From positions 1 to 64,000 of the forward strand of contig MCFG01000013.1 of the NCBI GenBank assembly GCA_002104895.1: a stretch of 64,000 nt of DNA, given 5' to 3'. Positions 26,233 to 41,914 of the stretch are shown here, one piece after another (the first letter of the stretch is position 1; every line of letters starts with the position of its first letter). The notes beneath the pieces were generated by a model. The model worked only from the letters and a program-made list of their open reading frames with translations, was not told where the DNA came from and did no database searches. The position numbers and the translations under genes were made by a program. The stretch comes from Anaeromyces robustus (taxonomy: Eukaryota; Neocallimastigomycota; Neocallimastigomycetes; Neocallimastigales; Neocallimastigaceae).

Positions 26233-27367
26233 TTTTAATTAATAGAATTTTAAATAAAAATATAAAAAAACGTAATAAATAATAAATTATTGGTATATTT
26301 TTAACAAAAATATTTTAAATTATTTTTTTTAAAAATTTTTTTTTTTTTTTTTTTGACTTTGTCTTTTATTTATTTCCAATTTTATTCAAAATAAAAAATA
26401 AATATAATTTCAAGATTTCTAATAATCCTTAAATAGAATTAAATTTTATACTTTTGTTATTTATTTATTTATTTATTTTATTATATATTATTTTAATTTT
26501 GTTGTCATTAAAAATTTTATTTTTAATTATTTATTATAATATAAAAACATAAAACAAAAAGTTTAAAAATTAAAATGTATAATTAAAAACTTTAAAATAC
26601 TATTAATTACTTAATTACTACAATTAATTAAAAAGTATTAATTTTAATTGCTAATATAATTAAAAAAATTTTTTTCTTTTTTTTTTTTTTTTTTTTTTTT
26701 TAGTTATACAATATTAATAAAATAAAAATCACTCTATTATTATTATTATAATTTTATTATAATTTTTTTTTCTTTATTTTTACTACAGTTTTTTTTAAAA
26801 AATTATGGTAAAATTTTTGATAAAAATATTAATTATATTATTTAATTAATTGATTAATCAATTTAAACTTTTTAGTTCTCTTTTTTTTTTTTTTTAATAT
26901 AATATAATATTTCAAATAAATGATTTGTAATTTTTTAAATAATTTTACTATTTAAATTTTTAATTATATTTATTACTTTTTATAATATAAAAATGAACTG
27001 CATATTCATAAATTATTGATTTTAAAAACACAAAATTTTATTATTATTATTAATTCATAATAATATAATAAATTAAAAAAGAAAAAAATAAAAATAAGTA
27101 GTATTTATACTATTATAATAATTAATTATTTTTATTTTATTATTATAAGAAAAAAAAATTTATTGTTAATAGTAATTATATTTATAATAATATGATATAA
27201 TAATTGATATTATAGACAATCAACTAATTTATATAAAAAATTAAATAAATAATAAATAAAAAAAGTAATTAAGTTATATCTATATATTTACAAAATAATA
27301 CTTATTAATATAAAAAAAAAGCTTTTTACTTCATTCTTATTAAAAGTTTTCATTTTTTATTTATATA
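26233..27367. other. Intergenic region, no gene seen
   Basis: Upstream of the isochorismatase-like gene and downstream of CENATAC. It is homopolymer-rich (T runs at about 26337-26354 and 26677-26701) with scattered ATT repeats. No coding signal on either strand. Confidence 0.65.
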
Positions 27368-27880
27368 TTATCTACTTTTTTTATTATTATTATTAAGATT
27401 CTTTAGAAATTCTTTTCTTGTAGAACTACGAGGTCCTGAATTCCAAATACCACCAAAATTAGGTATCCAGCTTTTTGATATCTTTTTATCTAAAATAAAA
27501 TATATAAATAAAGATTATGATTAATTTTATTTTTCTGTTATATTATATTACTAAATATTTATTTTATATCGTTTACCTCTATCTATAACACTTCCTAATC
27601 TATTAGGATTTAATTTACTTTTCCGTTTTTTTTCTTTATGATCAAGATATAAATCAATAGATGGTCCTGCGCCAGAATTATCATTTTTCTTTCTATGAAT
27701 ATTTAATTTTATATCTAGTCTTTCATCTTCACTATTACTTTCACTATCACTACTATCTATCATCCAAAGTGGAACTGAATTATTATTATGAATATTATTC
27801 CCTGTATAAGCATTTCGGTTAATGTTTATACATGTTAAATCTAAATTATAGTATTTATTAATAAAAAAAAAAAAAAACAT

Positions 27881-27914
<34 letters not shown>

Positions 27915-27954
27915 GTTATTATTATTATATTTATTATTATTATTACTATTACTA

Positions 27955-28048
<94 letters not shown>

Positions 28049-29573
28049 GTTTTTTTTTTTTTTTTTTTTTTTGAAATAAAAATGGGAAAAAAATTATATT
28101 ACTATAATCTTTTAACAAACTAAAAAAAAAAAAGTACTTTCGCCAAAAGCTTTAACAGTTCGATATGAATTATTATTATTATTATTATTATTAAAGGTAT
28201 CATCATTAAAACTCTTATTAGCATAATTATAAATAGGTTTTTCATTAATATTACTGCTAATATTAACCATCGGTTTTATTACACGATCATTCATTATCTG
28301 AGCATCTTTTGTCTTTTAATATATTTTTTAAAAATGGTTATAGAAATAATAATAAAATAATAATAAAAAATAACGTTAAAAACAAAATAAAAATTATGAA
28401 TATTATTAAATATTCTTTTTATTACTTTTTTGATAATTTCCATATTCTTATTTTCTTTATTTTTTATATATTTAATAAAGAATAATTTACTTCTTTCTAA
28501 AAACTTTAATAAGAATAAAATATTTGAAATGAATAATGAATAAATAAATAAATAAATAAATAAATGAATAAATATATAAATAAATAAATTAATAAATAAA
28601 TGAATAAATAAATGAATAAATAAATAAATAAATGTCCTTTTTCTGTAATGAAAAAGTATAAATTAAAAAACTACTTTATCAATAACAGTTTTATCTAAAT
28701 AAAATTGTTCTTTTTTCCATTTTTTTTTATCTGGTCTTTGATCCTGCCAAAATTCATTTATAGAATCAATATGATTTTCATAAGATAAATGTAAAAATAT
28801 ATGTTCACTAAATACAATATTAATGTTTAAGGTAAAAAAAAAAAAAAAATAAGTATATGGAGAAAAAAAATAAATAAAATAATTACTATTGCATAATATT
28901 GAATGAAATAAAATTGAATTCATATAATTTAAAAAATATTTAATATATTATACCAAGCTATTTTTGAATTAGAAGATTTTATGGTAGTTTTACAAAATAA
29001 ACACCAAATTTCTGGTTGTTCAATATCATCATCAACAATTTTTATATTATCCAAAAAAGTAGAAAGCTTAATAATTTTCTTTATCATTATAGATAATACA
29101 ATATTTATAAATAAATAATAATTTATAAAACAATAGAAAATAATAAATAAAATATGACAAAAAAAAATATATATATATATGAAATATATTTTTTTCATTC
29201 TTTATATATTATACTTTATACACTATATTTTACTTTTAATTTATAATATTAATTCAATATATATTTATTATTTTTAATTTATAATATTAATTCATTAACA
29301 TTATTATTTCATCATAAAAATAATGAAATATGATAATGAATACATTAAAATAAAAAAACTAAAAAAATAATGAAATATGATAATGAATACATTAAATTAA
29401 AAAAAATAATTTTTTATTTTGAAATGTAAATTTTAATTTATATTTATATATACCTCATTTTGTCTTGTTAATAAAAAATCTAATCTTTCTCTATGTTTTT
29501 TAGAATAAATATGTCTTTTATTTTTAATTTGATTTCTATTGCAAATCTCACAAAAGAAAAAATTATACTCCAT
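27368..29573 (-). CDS. CENATAC: CENATAC (CCDC84) homologue, minor-spliceosome factor (6 exons, 312 aa)
   Basis: CENATAC is a component of the minor (U12-type) spliceosome in animals and plants, and is needed especially for AT-AC introns. Exons: 29573-29454, 29078-28954, 28807-28675, 28312-28138, 27840-27577 and 27489-27368, all GT-AG with consistent phases; 312 aa against about 330 in human. The N-terminus has the family zinc finger, Cys8-x2-Cys11 and His21-x5-His27 in RHIYSKKHRERL. A second finger follows, with WCLFCKTTIK and an H-x5-H pair in HLSYENH. The C-terminal half keeps the conserved order PLWMID, then GAGPSIDLYL, then LNPNRLGSVIDR, then SWIPNFGGIWNSGPR, matching the human PPWMI / GPSYEEFL / PDRVG / WLPSFGRVWNNG series. 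A poly-Asn run sits in exon 4. Exon 4 is followed by a 297-base intron full of ATT repeats. Identification is from memory of the family. Confidence 0.88.
27893..28047. repeat. ATT microsatellite plus poly-T in CENATAC intron 4
   Basis: ATT triplets with ACT and GTT variants, followed by a 22-base T run at about 28049-28072. The block lies between CENATAC exons 4 and 5 and reads as poly-Asn on the minus strand only as an intron read-through. Confidence 0.8.
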
Positions 29574-31131
29574 TTATTAATAGTACTGTTAATATATAAA
29601 ATTCACACACTTTTTACATTGAATATTACAACTTTAAATCATCTTTTTTCAATTATATATATATTAATTTATTATGATAAATATAATTCTATTAATATAA
29701 GGAAGCATTAATATATATGAATTAATTTTTCTTTATTTCTTGTATTCTTTTAACTTTAAAACAACCAGAAAAAAAGTATCCAAAATTTATTAATAAAAAA
29801 AACTACTAAATATTATTTAATATTATGAATTAATCATTTATTTTATTTTCTACATAAAATTCTTTTACTTTTATTAATCCATACTATATTGTTTGTTATA
29901 TAATTAGAATAAATAAAAAAAAATATTTTTTAAATATATTTATACGTGAAATATTCATGATTTTATTAATTTTATGTAAATAATACATATATTTAATTTA
30001 TATCATTTGACCATTTTATAATAAAAATTAAATTTGATTGGTAATATTATAAAAATTTTCATAGCAGTAATAAAAAAAAAAACCGTTTTATTAAATTCAT
30101 TATATGAAAACGGTAAAAACATTGAATTTACTTTTATAATATATTATAAGACTTTTTTTTGTATTTAAAAAAAATTTATAATTACCTTATAATCACTATT
30201 CCTTTTTATTTTAATCACTATTCCTTTTATTTTAATTATTCATTTATTTATTTAAATATTTTTTTCTCTTTTTTTATTGATATTTTCATTTTTTTTTGTT
30301 TTTTTATACTATATTCATTCAAAATAAGTTTTTTTTTTTTTTTTTTTTTTGATCTTTATTATTTCTATTGTATAATTATTTAAATATATATTAAAATGTA
30401 TTATTAATATATTAATATTTAAATATAATTATTATTGAAATAAATTAATTTAAACTAATATATAAGAATATATTGTAATATATTATAAAACATATAATAT
30501 ATAATTCTATTAAATATTAAATATTAAACTTAAATTATTATATATTAAATAAATTAATAATCATTATAATCCATATATATAATTAATATTTATTAATATT
30601 AATACTTGTATTATAAAACAATATATTATTTACATAAAATTTTATATAACTATATTCTATACATATTGAATATATAATATCAAATATATATTAATTATTA
30701 ATATTTAATATGACTATAATTATTAAATAAAAAAACTATTAAATAATAAATATAAAAACTGTAAAAAAACTTTTTTTATTATAAATAAGATTAATAAATG
30801 TTGTAATTATAATATAATAATATTAATTTTGAAAAAAATATATAGATATAATATATATATGTATAATATTACTTATAAATTAATAAATTTTATATAAAAA
30901 TCTCTTACTAAAGTTTTGTTATTTTTCTTTTTTTTTTCTTTTTTTTACTACAATAACAAATATTTATTATATAATATTTTTATTATTATTAAATCTTTTC
31001 ATTTATATATAAAATATTAAAGTTTTTTTTATTCATAATATTAATATATTATTATATTTAAAATATTTTTTAAAATAATAAAAAAAAAAAATAAACGCAA
31101 TAAAAAAATAACAAAAAAAGAAGTAAACAAA
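29574..31131. other. Divergent intergenic region between CENATAC and GIGYF
   Basis: Start codons of both neighbours face away from this interval. It is A/T-rich with a T20 run near 30330-30349 and no coding segment. A plus-strand open stretch at 29493-29711 is the antisense of CENATAC exon 1 and its leader. Confidence 0.65.
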
Positions 31132-34100
31132 ATGTCAATGAATTTTGGTCCAGAGTGGTAATCATCAAATAATCACAATATGTTTAAAAAAATAATATAA
31201 AACATTATCAAAATTATTTTGATGAAATGTTTAATAATGTGGACTTTTTTTTTAAATATTTTATTTATATGTTATTTGATTTTACAACAAAACAATATTT
31301 CAGTATTAGTTTAATAAATTTAAAACAATCTTATATATATGTTAATAAATTGCACAATTTTTTAAATAAACGCGATTATATATTAATAAAAATATAATTA
31401 AAAAAGTATGAATAATAATAGCAAAAGTAAAAAAAAAATAGTTGGTATTGAAATTAATAATAAAAAAAAATAAATAGTAGAAAAAATATTTTTTTTAAAA
31501 AAATAATGAAAGCAGTATATTAAATAAAGGTTTAATTTTATCGAAAATATAAAAATCTTTAAACGCTTTTTTATATTTAAATGTTATTAAAAAATGTTAA
31601 TAATTTAAAAATAAATCCATCAATAAACTGTTTATAATATTAATAATGAAATTATATATAAATAATTAAATAAAAGAATAAATAATAATATTATTTAAAT
31701 TTAATTAATTAAATTATAAATAGGATGAGAAAAAAAGTTATACCTACCAATTATGATGCAGGTACAAACTTATCAAATATAAACAATAATACTATGGATA
31801 GTTATTCAAAGGGTAAAGCAGTTATGAATGATCATAAAGTTGGATCTAATCAATATAAGTACTCAAAAGATGAAGTTATTTCATTATGGAATAATAAAAA
31901 GAAGACTAATAATAAAAAGATGTCTTTTGATTATGATAACAAAAACATATCTTCTACATCAGAACAATTACATCCAATGTCGATGATGTCATTTAACAAT
32001 TATGACAAAAAGGTAAAATAAATATATTATTATTTTTTTTGATATTATTAATATTATTCTAATAGTTTATTTATTTAACCTAAAAATTTAGATATTAGGA
32101 CAAAATTCTGTCAACAATGATATGGCTTCTAGAACATCTCGAGATTTTAATGATCGTCCTGATAGGGATATGGGTCATTACAAAGATCGTAATGATAATA
32201 GAATGAATTCACGTCCTTTCAGTTATAACAGAGGTAAGATTCAAAATATCTAATATATTAATATCAAAATATATAATATACTATGGAAACAATAATCTAA
32301 AATATTATATAATATAATCTAAAATAATAATAGGTTCATATGATCAAATGGCAAATGGAAGAAATGATTGTAATTTTTTTGTTAAATTTAAGAAATATTA
32401 ATTTGATTTATAGAATATAAATTTATATGATTTTAATATTTAAATGTTTAATATATTAATAATAGATTCAATGGATTCTAATAAAAAATTTGGTAATATT
32501 TGGGACAGTCAAAATCGTACTAACAATTATGTTGGTAATAATATGTATTCATTAAAAAACAAGAATGACCTTAAAAAGCCAAAATATAAAGTAAATGATT
32601 ATATATTTCTTATATAAATTATTTAACCAATAAAAGAAATATTAATAATATTAAAAAATTGATATAATTATTATATAATATATAAAAGTCAATGAGTACA
32701 CCTTTGGATAAAGATATGGAAATTGAAGGGGTTCAACAAAATAATATGGATAAGTTAAATATGAAAGATAATTCTAATGACTTAACTAGTACTTTTGATA
32801 ATATGACTCTTAAGTCAAATTATGGTAATGAAAAACCGTTAAATAATTCCTTATTTAACAATGACATCTTTTCATCATTCAAGTCTAATTCATTAAATGT
32901 TACCAAAACTCAAAGTTTTGATGATACAATGAAAAAAACGCTTGATGTTAATAAGATGGATAGTACGAGACTTCAAGGAAATATATTTTCTGAACCAGAC
33001 ACAATTAAAGAAATTTCCAAGGAAATTGTTATTGAACCTCTAAAATGGTACTACAAAGATCCAACAGGAAAAGTTCAAGGTATGATTTATATATTATTTA
33101 ATAGCATTATTTTTATTGATAATTATAATAAAATAAAATAATTCTAAAAAATAATATTATTAATATACTAATTTCTAATTAATTATTTTTATCCTATTTA
33201 TGCAATATATATTTATTTAATTAGGACCGTTCCTATATGAAGAAATGCAAGAATGGTATAATGCAGGTTATTTCGAAAAGAATTTACCAATCAAAAGGGA
33301 AGATAATGTTGAATTTAAGTCATTAGCTTCAATGATTGAACAATATGGTGAGGAAAAGCCATTTATTATTGATGCTGAAAAATATAAAAAGGAAAAAGAG
33401 TTAAGTCTTAAGGCAAATGAAGCAGCAGCATCTACAGCAGCTGTTCATCCTCCAATTCCTTCTACTACTTCAAATGCAAAGCCTACTATTAAACCAATCC
33501 AAAAAACTATGCCCTCTTCCACTCACCAATCTTCATTAGACTCTACAGTAACTTCACCAATTGGTAATAAAACATTACCAATGACAAGTTATTCAGTTGG
33601 TGGTGGAATAGGCCTCGGTCGTGGAATTGGAATGAAAGATAATAACTCATTTAGTAACAATCTTGATTCTATGTATAATTCGTTCAACAATTCTATTAAT
33701 TCCCCAAAAGTTTACAATGGTCGGAATGCATCTTTCCCTACTATGGGTAATCAATATGAGCCAGTTGGTTATCCGGGTATGAATCGTCTTTCCAATACCA
33801 TGAACAATCCTCAAATGATGGGAATACCAGGTAGCCAACCATGGATGCCATATAACGATCCATCAATGTTAGGAGTCAAGGGTTGGAATGATATGATGGG
33901 ATTTAATGACATTTATAATAATCAATTTTATAATTATGATGTTATGAACCCTGATATAAATAAATCAAACTTTAATCAACAATATTATTATCAACAACTT
34001 ATGCAACAATCACCATTCCCACCACAGTATTACCAAATGATGAGACAAATGCCACAAAATCAAATGCCATTTTATAATATGTTTGGTCAACCAATTAATA

Positions 34101-36079
34101 CAATTGGTATGAAACCACAAATGGTTCCAAATACAATTGGCTCGATACAAAATGAAATAATACCCCCAATGAATACAACTACTACTTCTACTACTACTAC
34201 TACTACTACTACAACTACTACAACTAATAATACGCAATCAATATTTACAGGAAATGATGCTAATGATAATGCATCACAAAATACCAATAGTAATATGTGG
34301 AATTCGACTCCACAAACTACAATTAATAATAATATTAATATAAATACCAATAAAGCAGAAAAGATTAAAACTGACTCTATACCAATTGTAGATAATACTA
34401 ATACTAATACAAAAAAATTAAATGAAAATATTACTCAAAATAATGAAAAAGAAACTAATGATAATACAAATAAGGAAGATACTGTTAATGATATACCAAT
34501 TAATGAGGCTAATATTGAAAATAAGGATGAAGTTGAAGAAGTAAAAGAATTAGAACAAGAACAAAACGAAGAAGAACCAAAAACTGAGGTTTTAAATGAA
34601 GATATACAAAATGAAAACGAAAAAGAAGAAGAAATTATTGAAAATGATAATATTGAAGGGGAAAACGAAAAGAAGGAAGAAGATGAAGAAGATGAAGAAG
34701 AAAGCAGTGAAGAATCAATTAAAGAAGAAAATAGTAAAGATGATAGTTCATTAGAAAAAACTGGAGATGTTAAAGAAGAAGCTAAAACTACAATTTCTTC
34801 AGCTCCAGTAAAGAACCATTGGAAGATTTCAACTAACAAAACTCAAAGACTTAGTATAAAAGAAATTCAAGAATTAGAAGAAAAAGAAAAATTAGAACAA
34901 TTAAAGAAAGAACAAGAAATAAAGGAAAAGAAGGAAAAAGAAGCAGCTAAGGCTGCTGCTGCTGAAGCTGTTGTTACTGAAACATCCCCAATTTCTCACT
35001 TTGATTCTAACACTGTTTGGGGAGCACCACACAACAATATTCAAAAGCCAACTTTAAGACAAATTATGCAAGAAGAAGAAAATAATAAAAAGAAGCAAAA
35101 AGATTTACAAATGAAAGAAGCTGAAAGTAAGAAAATTAATAAGCCAACTCCACATGTTGTTAATACTACTAGATCTGTCTGGGCTGGTAGACCATTAACT
35201 ATTGTTGCTGATGGTAATTCTAAAATTGTTTCTGCTTCTTCATTAAATGCATCTAAAAAAGAACCAGTTAAGAAGGAAATTATTTCTTCTGTTTCTTCTA
35301 CTCGTCCTCAATCAAGCCAAGTTAGTAATTCCATTAGCAATACTCCAACCACTGCTAAGTCTGAAAATGTAAGTTTTACTATTATTGTTATTGTTATTAT
35401 TTTTAAAATAATAATTTTATTAATTATTAAATATTTAATTATAACAAATTCGATAATATTAAATATATCTTCTATATTAATATATATAATATTTATTACT
35501 ATTATCATTATAATAGGAATGGACTCCAGTTGGTAAGGTTGTTAAAAAGAGTGAACCATCTCATAAGATTACAAAATCAAGTTCTAAGACCGATAATTCA
35601 AAAAAGGGACCATCTGATGCTTTCATGAAATGGTGTAAGAACACTCTTCGTGTTTCAACCTCTGCTGGTGTTAATGGTAATTCAATAAATATTAACATTT
35701 ATATAAACTAATTTAATTTTAGATTTATATATCAATATTCAATTTTTTATTTATTTATATATTTATTGAAAATATATTTATTTATTTATTAAACTTAATT
35801 TCAGTTGATGAATTCATTAATGTCTTATTATTAATGCCATTGAATGAAACTTCTGTCATTTATGATATTTGTACCGATACACTTGGAGGAATTACTGCAA
35901 TTGATCCATTAAAATTTGCTGAAGAATTTATTAAACGTCGCAAGATGGATCAAAATGCAGATCAATCATTTTCAGCTGTTCGTGGCTATAATTCTTATTC
36001 TCATGACGAAAACAAAAATTCAAATAAATTTATTCCAGTTAAAAGTGGAAAAAAGAAGAATCGTCAAAATTTAAATTAG
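31132..36079 (+). CDS. GIGYF: GIGYF-family GYF-domain translational repressor (9 exons, 1195 aa)
   Basis: GIGYF proteins recruit 4EHP (eIF4E2) and silence mRNAs or translation at stalled ribosomes. Exons: 31132-31157, 31724-32012, 32092-32233, 32334-32369, 32466-32590, 32689-33079, 33225-35368, 35517-35676 and 35805-36079; GT-AG, in frame, 1195 aa. The first exon joins the second as MSMNFGPEWMRKK, the conserved GIGYF N-terminus. YKYSKDEVISLW sits where the 4EHP-binding motif YxYx4L-phi is expected, with Val at the Leu position. The GYF domain spans the exon 6/7 junction: WYYKDPTGKVQGPFLYEEM then WYNAGYF. A Met/Pro/Gln-rich middle, an acidic Glu-rich stretch, a Lys/Glu coiled-coil-like segment and the GIGYF C-terminal module (FMKWCKNTL ... 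VDEFINVLL ... FAEEFIKRRK) follow. The 566-base first intron is the longest in the gene; exon 4 has only 36 bases. Confidence 0.93.
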
Positions 36080-36285
36080 ATAAAATTTTTCTTTTACAAT
36101 ATATAATGATTTTAATGAGTAAAATCATTTAATATTTTTATTAAGTTTTAATTTTTAACAATTATATATCTTTATTTATTTCTACCTTTTTATATATCAT
36201 AATAGTATATATTTTTTTATTTATTAATATTTATATAAAGCAAGTATTTATATATAGTTATTATTCTTTTAGAAATTTTAATATC

Positions 36286-36360
<75 letters not shown>

Positions 36361-37464
36361 AATAATCAATTATTATATATAAAAGTAATTTCTAATTTTG
36401 ACAAATTAATGAAAATAAGAGTTATTAATAATTATAAAATGATAATCTTTTTATAATAATTAATAGAAAAAAAAAGTATATCTACATATATATAAAAAGG
36501 AAAAAAAAAATTAAGCAAAAATTAAAAAAAAGAAAATATATTATTAATTATTTATATAATATTATAAATATTTTATATTATGTATGAAAAAGATTCACTT
36601 TTTTTCTTTCTATTTTTCTTTTTTTAATTTTTATATAATTTTTTTTTCCTTTTTGTTTATCTACAGTTCCTTTCTTTTCAGTAATTAAAGCAAGTATTAG
36701 ATATTTAATATATAAATTAAATTAAGCAAATCAAAATTAGTCTTTATTTCTTTTTTCTAATTGAAAACATAAAAAAAATGTTAAAACGACAGTATAAATA
36801 ATAATAATTATATAAAACAAACATAATAAAAAAATATATTTAAAAAATTAAAAAAAATTAGAATTAAAATTTTTTTTCTTCTTACTTTTAGTTATTATAA
36901 ATATTAAATAAGATAATATAATTGATAAATATAAAAGAAAGAGGCAAGAATAAAGAATAATTGTTAAAAAACTTTAAGATATAGAAAATGAAAAAAAAAA
37001 ATAAAAAAAAAAAAAAAAAATGAAAAAAAAAAAAATGAAAAAAATGAAAAATAATGAAAAATGAAAATAGATATAATAACAATTATAATAAAACAAAGAA
37101 ATATATATAATAATTATTATAAAACAAATAGAAAAAGAGAGCATGAAATATTAATTATAATTTTAATTAATAATTTTTTGCTTAATAATAATAATTTAAG
37201 TAATTTAATCTATAAAAAAATTTATTATATACATATATTTTATGAATAAAAAAATTATTAATTAGAATTCTTTAAAAACAATTTAAATATTGTTTTAAAA
37301 TAAACTTAAAGAATACATTTACATTTAAAAGAAATCATTAAAAAGAGAAAAAATATATATTATATATATACAACAAGAATAAGAAATTTTACAATTATAT
37401 AGCCATTCTTATTTTAATTATATATTACATAATAAAAACAACTGTTTATATTATTAAAATATAC

Positions 37465-37498
<34 letters not shown>

Positions 37499-38671
37499 TT
37501 AGTATTTAGTATTATTTAAAAAATATATATTAATATTATCAATAAAATAATATGTATATAAATATAAATATATAAATATACTAATAAATATTAAATATAT
37601 AAAATATTTTTTTTTATGATTATTGATATAATACCTCTGTTGGTTTATACAATTTAAAACAAAAATCATTAATAATATATTATTATATTTTTGGTTATAT
37701 TTTTTAACATTTTGATGCTAAAATTATATATATATAATATATAACCTTTTTTAATTATTAAACTATTCAATATAAATTATTATTTTTTTTTTTTTATTTA
37801 CTCTTTTAATACAATAAATTTTATATCAAATATATCAATATTATTTTTTTACAATATAGAGTTTATAATAATTAAATATAAATAGTTAATCTAAATTGTA
37901 GTACCAAAAAATTTGTAAAAACCCTATTACTTATCTTTAATAATTTAGATTATTTTTAGGTATTACAACTATTTCTTTTTTTTTTTTTTTTTTTTTTTTC
38001 ATTTAAATTTTTATAATCAAATATTAATATTATAATAGAATAGTGCTTCATATATATATATATATTATTTTATTATTTTATTATTTTATTATTATATAAA
38101 TCATTATTATTTTTTATTTTATATAATAATTTTTTTTTATTTTTTTATACAATTCAAATAATTATTTTTAATTTTTCGTTTTATTTATTTTATTATATTA
38201 TAGTTATTATAATAATAATTATTATTATTATTATTTGTTTATTTGCTTTTTTTTTTTTTTTTAATTTTTTATTTTTTTATTTAGTATTTTCATATTTATT
38301 TTATATTTTTTATTGTTATTTTATTTTTCTATAAAATAAAATTATTAATTATTTTTATTATTATTTTATTAAACCATCGTTTATATGTATTAAAAAAAAA
38401 AAAAAATAAAAGTTATAAAATAATAAATAATTCATTCTTTATTCCTTTATTCTTTAAGCTTATACCTTTTTTTTTTATTACTAAGTTTAATAAATTAATA
38501 AAAAAAATCATTTTTGTCATTTTTTATTAATAATATTTTTATATTATTTTTTTATTATTATTTCTTCATTCTTTTTTATTTTTATTTTTATTTTTTTTAT
38601 TTTTATTTTTATTTTTAGTTTTAGTTTTATTTTTATTTTTAATTTTATTTTAATTTTTATTTTTATTATAA
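36080..38671. other. Convergent intergenic region, no gene seen
   Basis: Lies 3' of both GIGYF and the membrane-protein gene. Almost all A/T with long homopolymers and no open frame of protein-like composition. The apparent short open frames at 36888-37249 are poly-Phe/Lys/Asn strings from A/T runs. Confidence 0.7.
36286..36350. repeat. T13-A52 homopolymer junction
   Basis: Thirteen T residues are followed directly by fifty-two A residues. The first part can fold back as a T:A hairpin. It starts about 205 bases downstream of the GIGYF stop codon. Confidence 0.9.
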
Positions 38672-39496
38672 TTAATCTTCACTATCACTGTCTTTTATGT
38701 TTTTTTTCGAGAATTTTGAAAAAGTTTTTCCAAAAATATATGAAGAAGTATTTGAAATACCCTTTACGATAGAATCAGAAACATCATAAGAGAATATTAA
38801 AATCATCCATCCAATTAGGAAGAACATCATTGAAATAAAAGCAATGATTAAAGCAAAACTGACAACTGGTCCTCCATATGGAATAACGTCAGATACCGAA
38901 TGAATATATTTGAATATAATTGGTATAAATAATAAAAGTCTGTAGGATATGAATGATACTATAAGGAATAGTATAACTTCTGGCTTTAAAAAGAATTTCA
39001 AATTCTTTAAAAAGAATACCAGCATTTTATTTAATAAGAATCTCATTTTAGTTAATACAATACTAACCCATACAGATATCAATATCAATGGCATGGCTGT
39101 ACAGAAAACATATTTTGAAACATTAAATATATCAAGGTTTTCATGGAAGATACCTGTCTTACTGATTCTAATTTGATAAAATGCATTAATACCAAGGAAT
39201 AATGATGTCAAAACAAAGAATATTAATATGAAATATGGTCTATCTGTAGTATTAAGATATGTACTAGATTCTCTTGTTCTTTTTTGAGATTTTGTTTTTG
39301 TTGGCTTAGAAACTGACTTTTGAGATTTTGAATTTTTACGTAATTTATCTTTTTTTGATTTCTTGGCGTCTAATCTTATTCTTGAACCATTTGGACTTGG
39401 ACCATGAAGTCTACGTCTTGGTTTATCTAATGACTTTAATCTTTCTGGTGAAATTGTAATTGATGATTTCGATGATGATGATGATGAAGATGACAT
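38672..39496 (-). CDS. Predicted four-helix membrane protein, 274 aa, unknown function
   Basis: Single exon with ATG at 39496 and stop TAA at 38672-38674. I do not recognise the family. Residues 2-9 are poly-Ser coded by a TCATC repeat. Residues 10-85 are strongly basic (RRRLHG, KKSKKDKLRK and repeated KS/KT pairs) and look cytosolic or nuclear-facing. Four hydrophobic segments follow, at about 88-108 (FILIFFVLTSLFLGINAF), 128-150, 172-195 and 208-238. A loop between helices 2 and 3 holds several Lys and Phe residues. The C-terminus is acidic, ending DSDSED. There is no signal peptide. The overall plan, basic tail plus four helices, would suit an inner nuclear membrane or ER protein, but that is a guess. 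Codon composition is normal and the gene sits between two empty intervals. Confidence 0.8.
   Translation of the reverse strand: MSSSSSSSSKSSITISPERLKSLDKPRRRLHGPSPNGSRIRLDAKKSKKDKLRKNSKSQKSVSKPTKTKSQKRTRESSTYLNTTDRPYFILIFFVLTSLFLGINAFYQIRISKTGIFHENLDIFNVSKYVFCTAMPLILISVWVSIVLTKMRFLLNKMLVFFLKNLKFFLKPEVILFLIVSFISYRLLLFIPIIFKYIHSVSDVIPYGGPVVSFALIIAFISMMFFLIGWMILIFSYDVSDSIVKGISNTSSYIFGKTFSKFSKKNIKDSDSED

Positions 39497-41914
<2,418 letters not shown>

Noticed and set aside
34010-34839. Minus-strand Ser- and Val-rich open frames
   Set aside because: They are antisense to the Thr- and Glu-rich coding repeats of GIGYF exon 7.
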